A stretch of DNA of 64,000 bases from Talinum fruticosum (GCA_021018815.1 JAITYX010000042.1:635001-699000), one strand, 5' to 3'; counted from the first letter of the stretch, positions 36,307-50,701 are shown. Numbers and translations are program-made. The notes: generated from the sequence alone by a model not told the origin.

Positions 36307-39300
36307 TCATATAGCCTTCAGGACAAGTTTAGTAGTTGCATGAACTCCCGAGCAGCTAGTTTCAGTGCTGCACGACTCTGGTATAACCTGCAAACCAGAA
36401 AATTTGGGAAAATTATCAAAGTTTAAGTTTAATATGGCGTTACGTCCGATTAAGGATATCCTGGTTGCTTCATGGACACAGTTTGCAAAGTCTCAGACAG
36501 GAATCAATCACTGTGCATACTTTTGTACTGGAACCTGCAGATTAGTGAGAGTAAGGTAGAGTATTGTCTATTCAACACTATGTTTCCTCCCTGTCCCACG
36601 ATTTGAACTTGGGGCCATACACTCGAAGGTGGTCTAGACACTATAAAGCCAGAGCTTTTTGGGATTAATCTCTGTAAATGCCAACCATAGGGGTGCAAAA
36701 CTCTAAACCAAAGGATATAAAAAGGTCTACTTAATCCAACAATACCATTGCTTTGCATCAGCATAGCTGAAGTCGGAAGGGATGATGGTGAGTCATGCCT
36801 ACAAAACCCTATAGTTTAGAACATTCAGCAATCCACTTAATCCAATTGCCCCACCGCTCTGGATCAAGGTACAGCTGAATCAGCATACATGCTGATATTA
36901 GAGTCGTGTGATTCACTTATATTTGATGCATACAAGTGATCCCCCTTCTCTTCCTTAAGGTGTCGTTAAAATGCACAAAATAGGAGACCCATCGTTCGAG
37001 AAAACAACCCAATGGGAGGGTTACGGATGGGAAACAGGGATCATAAGGGGAGAAACTCTTTCTCTCAAGTCACTGCTGCCCTTAAGAGGATCGAACTAGG
37101 CCATTCCTTAAGAAGAAGGTGGGCCAAAATCCACTAGACCATCTCTTTGGTGGTTTGGTGTAGCCAAATACACTTCTACAGTCAAATCAAACTATTTTTC
37201 GTATTTTGTTTTTTCAACTTTGTCTGTGGGAGGAGGGGGTTCCCATCCGACTTTGCAAAACAGCATTAAATATGGAACATCAGGAGTTGTCTAGATATGG
37301 ATAAAGTTGACTTACCCTGCCAGCGCAAGTCCCCAAGTAGAAAGGGCATAGAACATCTTCCCAGCATGCCATATGCTCAGCATCTTCTCAACCTTATTTA
37401 TACCACCCAATGATTTTGTAACAGCTACAATGGTTACAAGTTTATATAAGTACCACATAGTAATCTTTACCATATTTCGAAGTTCAACATGTATTGCTTG
37501 ATCTAACTATATAATGAGTGAGACAAATAAGGATGGATGAAACTGTGAAAAGCACTAAATGTGATATCAGAAACAGGTTAAAGAAACATGTCATGAATAT
37601 AATTCAATTGGATTAGATCTTTCACAAGCCAAAAAGTAAAAGCAGATCCTCCAGTACATGAGATCAAGTAAAGTACGATTACACAGTTTTCACCTTGTTA
37701 TCGAAGGAATAAGGGCACATAGATGCAAATTCATTGCTAAATCAAGGGTTTGAAGGATTCAAGGTCATAAGTGCTAAAGCAAGATCATACATTCAGCAAT
37801 TTGTTGCATGGCTTCGCCAATTCCAAATGCTTTTTCGCCCTTGAGGGCAGAAGAGGTATCATAGAGTCGATACAAATATGCAGAAGCTTATGCAGTTATG
37901 CATTAACTTCTTAGACAATCATCAATGAACCAATAATATTCCTTCAACTAAGGAAGAAGCATTAGTCCAATCTCAACGTGATTTCAATGGAGTTATTGTT
38001 GTACAAGCATATCTGTATTGGAAGAATGACAATTGGGTATAGGCAGGACACTTGGACACCACAAACTAGGGTAGAGAACCAAGTCTAATGCTTGGATATG
38101 TTTTGCATTCGAATCTCGTAGCAAAGTCTATGCAGCATAGTTTATCTCATGACAAGATTTTGCTCCAATATTCTCAACCATTGGATCTAAGCTTTTATAG
38201 AATTCCTCGACACCATCTAAGACGCAAGTCTGTTCTTAATTATGGATACAAAGTCTAGCAAACGAAAAACACAGAAAGACATGAATTTAAATATTAAAAA
38301 TACTGGAGGCAAAGTGATTTTCCAAAGACTTACTTTTCTGGAGCTGCTCTGGAGTCATTTTCTGCAATTGGGACAAGCACAGTCAGAGAAATGAGAGCTA
38401 AAGGATCCAAATTATCATATACGACAGAATAGAATATTCGAAGACTGTTTGAAGCAAGACGAACCTGTACTTTTGGATTGGACACAATGCATCTCGCAAT
38501 GAAATTAGCAACCCCATCAACCACATGTTCCTCACAAACCACCACATAATTCTCATTATCTATCCCACTACGTTCCTCTACAGTGCTTGGAACCATCTCA
38601 TCAGTGACCCAGACCCACCAACTGGGATTGTCTTGATCAACATCAATTAGAATTTCAGCAGAATCCAAGTCAGCTCCTGCACAACAGCAAGAGCTGATGT
38701 TACCAGCAGAAATCAAACCTTAATAGTACTGAAAACATAGCATTGTTACTAGTGCACATATAAAAATTTTCAAACTCCACTGACAACCTGTAGGCTCCTT
38801 GAAAGGAAATTCATTTCCACTTCCATTAACCGATCCATTGTGCAGGGACTGAAGTCGAGTCAAGAAGCTTTTAGAATCCACTGCCGCTACAAGACGCTCA
38901 TGTAGCTGCATTAACCAAATAGGGGGGAGGGGGAACCAATCAGTTTGCTACAGTTTATAAAAGTTAGTATTGTACATCAAACACAACCCGGCTCATTTTT
39001 TTGTTGGTTGCAAAAACCATCCCCAGGTGACTGAAACAACAGTTGATCAACAACAATAATCACTCTATGAGGATCACGCCAAAGCAGACATGAGTAAATC
39101 GAGATATAAGCAACCTTGCCATGGCCAGCAAAGGGGTTTATTAACTAACCATTCCCATACTTTACAAATTGATTTCATGTTACATGAGAAAAGCCTAAAT
39201 AATTAATAAATCGGGCAATCAAAGGGAAAGAAGATTAACTAAAAAAAGAAAATGAAATAGTTCTACATTCTTCAGTGACAGAAGTTAGATGATAAACTAT

Positions 39301-39852
39301 TGCTAGGAAACATAGAACAAAATTTCGTTTGTTTGGTTCAGGATCCCAAGGGCTCATTCAGTTCAGAACTTAATCCAGCATTGCCCTTCAGCAAAAAAAA
39401 AAAAAAGGATCATCCATTCCTCAACAGCTGAACCCCTCCCCCCAAAAAAAGAAGATAACTTTCGCGACTACATAATGAGAACACTTCAGATTCCATCAAA
39501 TTCAAGCACAAGCTGAACTTTTCCCGACAAAACGCAAACAATTGCGGTCAAATCACGACCTAAATAGAAAGGGCGAAATCGGACATACATCGGGAGGGCA
39601 ATCGTTGAGGAAGCCAGGAGAAGCAGATAGATTCTGAAGAAGCTTCAAATTCTGCTCAAGTAATTCTCTCAAACGCGTATTCTCTCTCCGAAGATCCTCG
39701 AGTTCTTCCGCTGAGAGACCACAACCTCCTTCGCTGGACTTCTCGTGATTACCGTCGGTATGGTAGTTGAGACGTTCAATGGCGGACCAAGCAAGATCAG
39801 CCACCTCCAACACCGTCTTCGCCACCTCAACTGCCTCGTGACCGTGCCCCAT
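36307..39852 (-). CDS. Conserved plant protein with N-terminal coiled coil and C-terminal hydrophobic segment, function unknown
   Basis: Six exons: 39589-39852, 38788-38905, 38465-38676, 38334-38361, 37316-37424, 36307-36387; all GT-AG with matching phases; 270 residues. Residues 48-76 (E-E-L-E-D-L-R-R-E-N onward) have leucine/isoleucine heptads that predict a coiled coil. The middle has W-W-V-W-V-T-D-E and C-E-E-H-V-V-D-G. The C-terminal part, K-S-L-G-G-I-N-K-V-E-K followed by M-L-S-I-W-H-A-G-K and a hydrophobic W-G-L-A-L-A-G-L, may be membrane-associated. Exon 4 is only 28 nt. In exon 6 one base is missing from the G run (plus-strand CCC 36347-36349); with it the protein ends G-V-H-A-T-T-K-L-V-L-K-A-I, as homologues do, while as read it stops at 36318-36320. 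I recognise the family as a conserved uncharacterised one but cannot name it. Confidence 0.82.
38334..38361 (-). other. 28-nt microexon of the coiled-coil gene
   Basis: Flanked by a ttgcag acceptor and a gtaagt donor, it codes for K-M-T-P-E-Q-L-Q-K and keeps phase between exons 3 and 5. Short exons like this are often missed in automatic models. Confidence 0.8.
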
Positions 39853-41218
39853 CGTCGCAGCCCCCAACCCAAACTTTGATGAATTTCCTCTCGAGGATTC
39901 TTCGAAATTGAAACCCTAGAATCGGCAACTACTCCGTTCGATGATAGATAATGCGAAGGTCACCGCCGATGTCTTCTGATTTTCTCTCTCCACTTGAGGA
40001 AGAAATGTCGACGTGTGTATCGGTATATGCCACTTTGCTACGCTTCAACGCAGCGTAATTTTTATTTTTTAAAGGGACTTTAATTTCGCGGCTTCCCAAC
40101 CCAACAAGCGGCCCACTACGACCCACTGGGCCTACCTGTAAGCTGCGAGGAAGCACTGGCAAAAATTCGGGTTCGGATCGATTATTTTTGTCCAATATTC
40201 GATTTTTGGGGTCGTATAAATGTAAATTTGGGTTAAAATCGGGTTCGAATAATAGAAATATAAAAATTTTATATTTGAATTTAAAATTCGGTCAAAAAGT
40301 CATACCCACACTTGATTTTTTTCGTGTCAAACAAATTCGGATAATCGGTCGGACAAAATTTTGCCAGTGCTACTACAGAGGTGTAATGGGCCACTGTTGG
40401 CTCTGTGTTAACAAGTGATAAAAAGTAATAAACAATATCTTATTACCCCAGTAAGGAGAACATTATACGTTCAAATTTTCAAAAGTATATTTAATGGGAG
40501 ATCTTTGACTATAAATACTCGCAGTCTAAAATAAATTACATCCTTAATCAAATCGAAGGCATACCCTTCGAGGTGTAATGAATCAAGGAGATAACATATA
40601 GCCAACTAGAATTGGCCAGAGAAATTATTACTTTTATAATTCAATCTCATATAACGCAAATACATCATAGTTTCCTACTTCATATATATCCCTTGTGCGT
40701 GTCCTACATATCTATTAAATTTTAATATTAATTAATACTTTAGAATTTTGTTCGAGAATGTTTGTAAAGATAAGACTGTCTACAACTGAATTTCTCTTAC
40801 ATGAACTCTTTCGTAGATTCAGAACAAAAACTATAGCATCTATGAAAATGGGCATGAACTTCCATTACATAAAAAGTAGAAAAAAGATCGATAGGTGAGA
40901 ATTGCAGAATGGGAGGCATATTACGAACTCCCTTTTGATTTGTGAAACCAAAATGACATTGATTAATTAGTACTACACTAATAAAACAACTAAAAATTTT
41001 ACATAGATGAAGTAGATTTGACTGGAAAGGTTCCCCTCCCTCAAGAAAAAAAGAGAAAAAAAGATATAAATATTCTTCTATGACAATATATTTAATAACA
41101 TAGTTATACCACTCATTCCTTTCTTCGTATATAATCATTTTTTTCTGGGGGTCAAAATTCAGAATATTACCGAGAAGTAATAATCCAAATTGCATAGTAA
41201 TTATATTAAGATCAATGA
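39853..41218. other. 5' flank of the coiled-coil gene and 3' flank of the WAT1-related gene
   Basis: The first 200 or so bases are the leader and promoter of the minus-strand coiled-coil gene. A small inverted-end element sits at 40153-40372. The rest up to 41218 is AT-rich downstream flank of the transporter gene. Confidence 0.55.
40153..40372. mobile_element. Small non-autonomous element with about 15-bp inverted ends, upstream of the coiled-coil gene
   Basis: The left end gcactggcaaaaattcggg pairs with the right end aaaattttgccagtgc, and a further internal match (cggatcgatt / the complement of aatcggtcgg) extends the symmetry. Size is about 220 bp with no coding content. It is about 300 bases upstream of the start codon at 39852 and could influence that promoter. 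Confidence 0.65.
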
Positions 41219-44200
41219 TTAGATTTGTGCATCGAACTGTGATGGAGGGATCCTGATCGTTGAAATCCCAGAGGGAAAGCCATGATCAGCTGATGAATCA
41301 TTAGTGCTGTCAATTTCCTTTGATGATTTTTTGTTGGTGGAGATGTCGTTGACAATGGGTAACTCCTGGTCCTGAAGAGTCTTGCCTTTCTCAGTTGTGC
41401 CCATCTTGGAGGTTGATGATGATGATACCATATCCTTGCTTTTGCCCCACACCACTGTGTATAGTCCTCCCACTATGATCACTGCTCCTATGATGCTGCA
41501 TCGTTCAACAGTAGTTGTCATTAGGAACGTTCTAGAGTTCTTATATGCACAATAAAATTATCGACGTTACAGAAAAAGACTGTCTACATTGACCCCAATC
41601 GAATCAGCTGTCATCTATCCGTTTAGGGTTGGATTAAGCTTTGGCAATATGGTGATATGATTTTTCTTCTGAATTACATGTTACACATTTTATTACTTTC
41701 CTCTTAAAAGAGGACGGCAGACAGTAGTAGTATCCGAGTGGAACTGTGAAATTGATACATAAAACAAAACCAGACCAAATGCGGGGGAAAAAGAAAAAGG
41801 TGGGTTTCCAATCAAATTTTATTATGATTTCATTCACAAACAGTTGAAAATGGTAGGACCTGTATTTAAAAAGCCACTTTAGTTGATTTATTTTAAAGAC
41901 GTCATAATACATTATAATGTTATCTGATATGCATGATTTTCCCGTAACGATATATAAGTTGTGTTATGATTTATGTGTGTGAAGAAAATCCATATATCCG
42001 AAATTTAAAAAATACTTTCATTAGTTAAATTATACGACAATCACAACAGAAAAAAGGGATAAAAATAATGAAAAGAGCTGATAATTATGGTAGATATATA
42101 CCTGCCAAGGTGGAGAAGCTCATGCAAAATGAGGGCACCCAAAGCAGCAGTGATGATCATGCAAAGAGGGCTGAAAACTGTCACAAAAACTGGCCCTCTC
42201 TCTCTGTTCACTACTCCTTGCACATAGTACGCAATTCCAGAGCAAACGACCCCCTAATTAACATATATTAAAATTAAAAAAATCATTCTTATTGTCAGAA
42301 ATTTGATTTTCATCGCATAATTGATCAAAAACTATGTAGATATGTTGAAGATGAAGATGAAGATGATGATGATGATGAAGATTCTTACAGAGTAAGCAGA
42401 GGCAAGAAGTCTGGAGTCCCAGCCAAGTGCCCAGGCTTTGAGGTCTCTCACAAAAACAACTGAGATAACTCCACCTTCTGCTGCTCCCATGAAGCATATC
42501 CATGCTGTTAGTGACAATTCTGCTGGATATTCCTTCACTGTAAATGACTGCAATCAGACAGAGAAAAATTAGGGTGTAATTAAAGAGCTATCGATTACAC
42601 TCTTAAAAGCAAAATGACATGCATCTCGATATCTTGCTACAAAACATATGTCATTTTTCGACTTGCAAAATTAGTCTATAAAGACTGCATGTACAATTTA
42701 CTTTTTCGTTTTCTTTAACCCCTAAAACTCTAATATATCTTTATGCCTACTTTGCAAACCAATAACAACATGCAACTAACATGGATCTCGTTTTCACGAA
42801 ATTTGGGAACGACAATTCAGATGTTTATATACTCGGTAATTATTATCGGAAGCTTACTTGAAGGATGAAGAAACCAGCCCAACCCAAGCAACTGCCAAGG
42901 ACAAAGAGAGTCCCGACAATCCAATGCTGACCACTGGCGGCCGCAGTGGTGTGGTGGTCGACTCCATGAACGCCGAAAAGATTAACAACAGGGCCTCTGT
43001 AAATGGTCATAACCATGGCTCCTGATACTGTCACTATCGTTCCTATTATCTTTGCTTGGCTCGATAGCTTTCTTATGTCAACCTTCTCCAACCTAATCAT
43101 CCACCCCAACAAAATAACAAAAAACGTCTCATCAGATAAAAAGCTTAACTTATTATCATCACAAACCATTACTATTTTTTTTTTTCTCAATAATTAGTAT
43201 GACCCTTTTTTTCGATAATTGGTACGAACTGTAAATACACATAATGCAACAAGTGCATAGAAATACACCTCGCTCGTATAAAAAATACAAACTCTTTTAA
43301 GAAAATTGACATGTTTAATTATTATTTAAACTAAAATTTAATTATTTAAACTAAATGACATTGAGAAGAAATTAGGTTTAATAGGCTACTGAAAAGGAGC
43401 GAAAGAGATGTATATGCATTCCAAATTAAAATATTTTGACCGTCCAAAACGATGTCATATTTAGAGATACATCAAACGCACTATGGCAAAGTACATCCAC
43501 TTGAAAAGGTTGTATTCTTTATTTTCTTTAAGTAGCACTTGTTTATTGTTTTCTTTTTACATTTTGGTGTAACCATGTATAGATGTGCATAAGAGAAGGA
43601 TAAAAATATAACGGTGACAATATATATTTTTGTAACAAAACACGTCTTATATTTCTTGTTTGAATTTAAATTAATATGTTATATGGTTTAAACTAATCAA
43701 GGAATTTTTAACAATTACATTTAGTTATAAACTATCAAGTTTTAGTATCTGCCGATTATATTATCGACAATAAAATGATACTCTAATTAGTTTAATTCTA
43801 TCTATGAAGACCTATCATACGCGTGATTTTATAATTGTGATCAATTATATGTAGAAAAATGTTATTATATTAATTATAAGTTGTAATATTATTGCACACT
43901 TTAATTATACTATTTTTTAATTTAAAATATGATGCTATTACTTTTAAGTTAATAGAAGACACTTAATAGGTGTCTGAATAAGACGTATATTATTTTATAA
44001 ATATTATATAACATCCATAAAGTTTGGAATAATTAATTAGTAGCTTACTTGGATATAAGATAGTATACTTTTAATTAAATTATTAGAGAAACTTTTTTTC
44101 ATGAAATCTTGAAATTATCAATTTTTGGAGCAAAAATGAGGCCTCATTATTATGTTAATTTTGATGTGATTGGCAAAGAGACAGCATTATTTTCAGGGAA

Positions 44201-45182
44201 AGTAAAAACATATATTGGTCACTCCTATATTGCTTTTTGATGATCTCACCCTAATACAAAATCCCCCAACTCTCATATGATTGATTCTCCCCACCCCCTT
44301 TTATGATATATTCCCACCCCCCAAAAATCCCCATGGAGTTGGTGAATTTTTTTTTTTTTAAATGATGAATTAGACATGGACATGGTTGAATTATTAAGCA
44401 AAACATTATTAAAATTCTGAATTTTTGTAGAATATATCTTTTCTACTTTAGCCAATATTTAAAATGATCGATTTAAATTGAGATTAAGGATTCGGGTTTC
44501 GAATTCAAATATCGACTTATGTTCAATATTAAACTAGGTTGATTTATAAGGGTGTCTTTATGTACCTGAAAATAGTTGCCAAGATGAAGGTAATTGCAGG
44601 GAGAACGTTAACACTTGCAGAGGCAAATGTAGCCGAAGTATTCTTCAATCCCACATAGTACATGTTTTGATCCAGCACGGGCCTAGATGTGCAAACCAAG
44701 TAAATACGAGAATATTAGTCCTTTTTATCACAATATAATTCTTAGAATCACACCATATATTACTTGTGGAACTTGCAAATCAGATTTTATAGTGCGAGGT
44801 AGGAGCCTTACTCAAGGAAAGCGAGCAACATTATTTTCAGAAAGACTGAAAGGGTCATCTTCGGCCTTATTTTCCTATGCATGCATAAAATTTGATGTCA
44901 ACAACTCATGATTATCCATCGTATCATCAAGTTTTCTAGAGAGAGAAAGAGATCAGGTATAGCCAAGACTTAGGGTTGTTACCTTTCGAAGATAAGGGCA
45001 AAAGGGACAATGGCAAGGGTGGCAAAGACATGGCGATAGACAGAGAGGATAAAATGGTTCATCCCACGTTTCAAGCAAACCGCTGTGACTATATACATCC
45101 CTGAGTACCCAAACTGCAGTGATATAATAGCCAAGTACGACTTAGCCTTTGCCAACATTTCACACACTGACTGGCTTCCCAT
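41219..45182 (-). CDS. WAT1-related / UMAMIT transporter (EamA fold)
   Basis: Seven exons, the usual number for this family: 44983-45182, 44812-44874, 44566-44682, 42858-43092, 42389-42547, 42102-42253, 41219-41495. All are GT-AG and in phase; 400 residues with no frameshift. About ten membrane segments form two EamA repeats. Landmarks are A-I-I-S-L-Q-F-G-Y-S-G-M at the start, P-V-L-D-Q-N-M-Y-Y-V-G in exon 3, P-A-E-L-S-L-T-A-W in exon 5, and G-P-V-F-V-T-V-F-S-P-L in exon 6. The soluble C-terminal tail is Ser/Thr/Lys-rich. Family members move amino acids or auxin across the plasma membrane or tonoplast; the substrate here cannot be read from sequence. The closest remembered relatives are At1g21890 and At1g44800. 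Intron 3 is the longest, about 1.47 kb. Confidence 0.93.
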
Positions 45183-45188
45183 TTTGCC

Positions 45189-45236
45189 CCTCTCTCTCTT
45201 TCTCTCTCTAACTTCTCTCTCTTCTCTCTCTCTCTA
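45189..45236 (-). promoter_or_regulatory. (GA)n leader immediately upstream of the WAT1-related start codon
   Basis: The plus strand reads an almost pure C/T tract, which is GA-rich in the sense of the gene, ending seven bases before the ATG at 45182. This is typical of a plant 5' leader; binding by GAGA factors is a possibility only. Confidence 0.4.
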
Positions 45237-46834
45237 GGAGAAGAATTACTATAAACACTTGGAGTTTGGAGGGATGAGGGTGATGAGCTCCAAAGGGAGA
45301 GATGGCCCTTCTTATACACAAGAAAAGGTGAAGTGATGGGGGCCGAATCCAAACCCTAGCATACGTATGCATGTCCCTCAATCCATGCACTTTTATTTTA
45401 TAAAAAAATAAATAAAAAGATTGGATTCCTCTTATCCACATACCTAAATTAAAGCGAGGCATCACCACTTGAATTTGTTGCAAAAACAACTATATGAATC
45501 TATGTTGCTACTTGCTTGCGTATACAGTGTAACTTATCAAGACACGACACCAACTAATTACATGTTTACTTTAATTTACAATCGACTATTTAAATCTATC
45601 TCGAAATAAACTCTCTTTAACATCTACGAGTACGGATAAAAAAGAACTTAAATATGACACGGCTCAAATTCAATCTAGCTAATAGATAGATATCAATGAT
45701 TAGATACGTCACTTGGTAAAAGCAAACTTCAAAAACGGAATCAAAATTTGTCCTAACGTAAGAAGGATTATAGATTCAATTAAAATAGCATTTGATTGTT
45801 TGAAAAACCTTCCTTTTTACTATTTATGTGGAAGATACTAATTAATTTTTTCGGGATCTTAAGCTTTAATAGTTATTTTCTGAAGAACTCATCCTCATCG
45901 TCAAAATAGTCGATATTTAATTGTGAAAAAAACCCTAATTATTTAGAGGATCGCATATTTGGGTCATAATAAAGTTGACACTACATATTGTTGATTTTTT
46001 TTTTTTGGACCAATTATTGAAGGGAGACACTGGAATATTCTAAAGTGGCATTTAAAATGTATCTTGTGGGACACTATATATATAAAAATCAATACACAGC
46101 GCAAAGCCTGATTGATAAGATAACCCTGTAGAGAGGGGTTTCATATGAATTAATAAATAAAAAAGAAAAAAAGTAAAGTTATGGTTCTGGAATTATATTT
46201 TTGAATATTTTTTGGAGTTTTCCAAAATTAAGTGCCTGAGTTGTTGGAAATCATTGACCAGATAATGGAATACTGTGGTGAGTATTGGAGGATGATGAAA
46301 TGCAAATTGCAAAACAGAAACCTTGTTGGTGTCTTTAGGGCAAGAGGTAATGGTGGGAGTGGACACCATTACTAGGTTAAATGGCTTTGGCCCCATTAGG
46401 CCCTTCACTAATTGGATGTTTTAATTTTTCTAATCATACTTTATTTCTCAATTTGACTTCTTATCCCCTTCCTAATCAGCATGATTATGGCAATGGGTGC
46501 TAATCAAACCATGCATGCATAAGTGAGTCCAATAAAATCCTTATAATATTTATAATTATGAAATATCAGATATTTGTGTTTATAAATTTTAAAAGTCGGT
46601 TAAAAATTAAAGCTGATATATATTATTTGTACATGTTTCAAAACAAAAGACGGTTTAACGAGTTACGAACAACATATATTGTACTTATTATTATTCCTAA
46701 GAGTTTACATGCACTTCTTTATCCTTAAGTGTTCATTTATGTAAAATAAAATTATTCAATATTACATTACCCTAGAAAGTATATACTCCGAAACATATGA
46801 CATAAGAATAGTGAATTGTGGAGATAATTATTCA

Positions 46835-47268
46835 GTACTTATATAGATGTTCGGCAACAATATTTTGGAGTAACTTTTAACGTTTTGATCAAATCAAAAA
46901 ACTAATCAACCAAATATTAATGTTCTATAAGTTAGTGTTTTAACTAGTGTTTGCGAGTAGTTTATACCGTTTCAAATAATAATTCTTAAAAACTAAAAAT
47001 ATTAACCTTTCACATTTAAAAGTAGCGTTTCATATTTTTTGATAAAAAAATCCTTCATTAATTTATATTTGGCAAATTATCTTTATTCTTTTATGTCAAT
47101 TTACAATAATAAGTTAACTCAACTACTAAATTTACCTAATACATTTATTCAACTGCTCAATCGAATGGCTATCCTCTAACCGATAAAATCTAATAATTAT
47201 CAGATTACACAAACAATTATCCATTACTCAAACAATTTCATTTTATCAAACAGGACCATAGTTTTCGC
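46835..47268. mobile_element. Possible degenerate element with imperfect inverted ends
   Basis: The left side gttcggcaacaatattttgg and the complement of the right side (cctgtttgataaaatg) are loosely similar to the plant MITE end gtgtttggtaaaat. The interior is AT-rich. The same end type is seen around 33200-33555. The match is weak. Confidence 0.3.
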
Positions 47269-48572
47269 GCGTACACACTCCTGAAAATTTACGGAGATTG
47301 ACTGTTACTATAGGAAATAGAAAGCAGATTAGTTTTTGGAATGCTTATATTTTGTGGTGGAATTGGCTTCCAACAATAATAGCTTGCGAAAAGTTCATTT
47401 AGTCATGAGGCTCCAAACCCGGAATATTTTTTAAAAAAGTCTATAAATGCTTTTATCTTTATAGGTATTACTATTTTTATAAAAGATGCCCACAATTTAT
47501 AGACAAAAAATAGGCCATATTCTCGTAAAATTCGCATTTATATATATATATATATATAAAAGCATGCTTTTGCATGGGTGTGTCTTCACTCTCTCTATGT
47601 TTTTATAATTTGTACATCCTACCTACTACATAATAATATATGTTTAACTTTATATGGCTATACCAAGTACCGATTTTGTTCAATTGATTTGATATATAAA
47701 GACCAAAGTATCTAACAAGCTATTAACTTTAATTCTTAAAGTTTCCATCTTATAAACGAAACGAAAAAATACACCGAAAAAGCTCTACCAAACTAAAATA
47801 CTTAGCTACGTAGATAATTTATTTATTTATATATTCGAGGTTGAAGCGTGATATTTAAACCCATGATTCTCTTATTCTTTTCTATCTAAATTTATTTCAA
47901 ACATAAAAGTTTGGCCAGAAATTAGAATATATATTCATTTTTTCCATGTCAGCATGCCTAAAATATATTCCCTCCATGCAGTTTAATTAGGAATGCTGCT
48001 AGAAGATAATTAAGGTGCTGATTTGATTCCGATGATCTCATGCGACTAACGTCTTAAGTTTTTTGGCACAAAAAAAAAAAGTAACAAGAAAATACGTGTG
48101 CTTAAATATGATAGAAAATATGGCCAATAAGACTAGAGAACCATTCAACTGGGATTTAACTTAATTTACAAAGTCAACTTTGTAAAGTTATATATATATA
48201 TATATATCCAAAAAGTTATAATGGTTATCAGTGTATTAAAACGCACGCGATAATCACTATAATTTCCTTCAATTTTAATCGTAAGTATGTATTAAATTAA
48301 TCACAAACATTCATATATTTGACTTTTATTAAATTAAAAACATCAATTTAAAAAATGAAAATTTTTAAAAATTTAATTAAGATAATGAATTATAGTGGTG
48401 TTTGGTAGTATTTAGTTACTCCCTAAATTGTAGAATGTAGAAACTAAGATTCTATTTTCATAATAATTATAAATATATTTTCAATTATTTTATTTTTTAA
48501 ATATAAAAACAATGGATGGTCAAGATCTAAATGATACACATATATGGTTGAGATTCTTGTAATTATGATAAT

Positions 48573-48841
48573 AGTCCATCCGTTTTAAAATACATGTCGT
48601 TTTAAAGTTATGCGGGAATATGAAAAAATATATAATTTATGACAAATTTTGTGTTAAAAGACAAAATTGTCCCTATATTTCATTGGAAATGAAGAAACTC
48701 AATTAAAAAAGAGAAACAAGGTAATTAATAAGGACAAAATTGGTAAACTATTAATTAATATGTCATTGAAATTGTGAAATGACAAATATTATGAATGAAA
48801 AAAATGAATTAAAATGACATATATTATAAAATTGGGGAATA
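48573..48841 (+). mobile_element. Stowaway-like MITE, copy 2
   Basis: Begins agtccatccgttttaaaata, a diverged form of the ctccctccgttt end, and is collinear along about 270 bp with the other two copies in this window (shared blocks tatttcattggaaatgaag and aaactattaattaatatg). Non-coding. Confidence 0.78.
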
Positions 48842-50067
48842 TCAATTAATTTAAAGTACAGGGCTTATTAATATTGTACTTATTTCTTCCCTTTACATAT
48901 CAAAATATCGGAATTTTTTAAAAGGACTAATTTAATTGAAGAGATTCAAATATATATTAATTAGCTGGTAGTTTAGGAGTTAAATATGCGGAGAATCAAC
49001 ATAATTCTGCTTAGTGAGGTTTGAATTATTTTCTCATTAATTCTGAAATTAATATCATTAATGGAACCAATAAGAGAGGGGACAAGTCATAAAGGTAAAA
49101 ATAGTGCTTTCGCTCTTGGATTCCAATGTGAATCATTTAGGTTAGGTGGAATCCCACCATATATGTGCTACCAATTTGGGAATTACTGCCTAGATCGATA
49201 CCACTCAGGCTCACGAACCGAATATAAATTATATTATAGTCTCGTATTTATCATATTTCATCAAATTTATAGTATCGGGTTTATGATATAAGTGTTGCGA
49301 ATCAAGGGTTCAAGAAAGTGATACCGTGGTTTTTTCCCTTTCTTTTATAATTGAAATTCCTTTTCTTTACAGATATTTTGCGAAAGATATATTCCCGTAT
49401 ATTTGCCATAATCACATCATCCAATTATTATTATTTTAGGTCCAAACCATGGAATTTAATTCATAGATGAATCCGAAAGTATAATAGAGCTAATTTGGGC
49501 TGCGCAAACACCAGCAAGTAGATGGGCAGCACAGTTCTCATCCCTCCTTACACGAGACCAACTGTAAGATGTAAAACGATTACTAACACAAAGCAAATCT
49601 TCCAAAACGACAGCTGATATTCATTAGGCAATTATTACCGGCGATGAATAATCAAACTTAACAATTAATTTTCAAAAGAAAGGATAATAAACTCCCAAAC
49701 ATGTGAAATTAATTTTACCAATAAAGTCTTGCTATAGTGATTAAGATTGAGATCCCGAAGTATATTAAATTTTAGGTTTAATTAAGGATGAAGACAGACT
49801 TGTCCATTTATCAGATATATATAGCAAATTGCTATGGCTTTAATAAAATTTCACTTTTGGTCCTGTAGTAGTTATATAGTGATGGCAAGTTACAAAACAT
49901 ATCATCATATAAAACACAACATCCATTTAAAAAAAAAAGAAGAAAATTTTAGAGAGGACCCCAATAATGGATAGATAGGGGGTTTGAACATCTTTCCTTT
50001 TTCTCTCATGTTGGGCAATCATGAAGATATGTATCTATATAGTCCATGATTCAATTAATTTAACCAC

Positions 50068-50070
<3 letters not shown>

Positions 50071-50119
<49 letters not shown>
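50071..50119. repeat. (AT)n microsatellite, about 24 units
   Basis: Uninterrupted AT dinucleotides in intergenic DNA. Length is likely variable and error-prone. Confidence 0.95.
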
Positions 50120-50121
<2 letters not shown>

Positions 50122-50701
50122 ATATGATTTCAGAATCATACATTATACACCAAACCGTCCGTCTCATGTTTTTCAAATATCGTCAACTTTTTTTGATTGA
50201 AACCATCAACTTTTTGGAGCCGCGTTTTTTGATATTGCAAGTTTGCAACTAGTTAGAAACTTTGTGTTGAACTCAAATACTATTCCTTTCATCCTTTTCA
50301 ACCATAGAAGGGGACAACTCCTTTGGTACTTCTTTTTTTTTTCATCCTATTTAAAGGATATTTAAAGACTGATGTAAATGAAATTCGAGCAACTTGTATA
50401 TATGACGATAACTTTTAATACATTACTTGACGTACCTAATACCCACATAATGAAAAAATTAATGGTCGATTAATGTAAATTACTCTATTTAATTTTAACC
50501 TCGAAAGTCATTTTCTAAAGAAATTCACACATTTTTTAAAAGACATATAAAAAGTATGCAACATGACTTATTAATTAGGTCAAAATTTATTCACATAAAG
50601 TTTGTTAACTTAGAAGTTGACTAGAACACATTCAAAACGATCATTTAGGATTGAGTGTACAAATAGATAACGATTTAATATGCAATATACGTACTATATT
50701 A

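Noticed and set aside
49061..49291. Small plus-strand open frame in the gene-free interval
   Set aside because: AT-rich, 76 codons, no splice context or recognisable motif.
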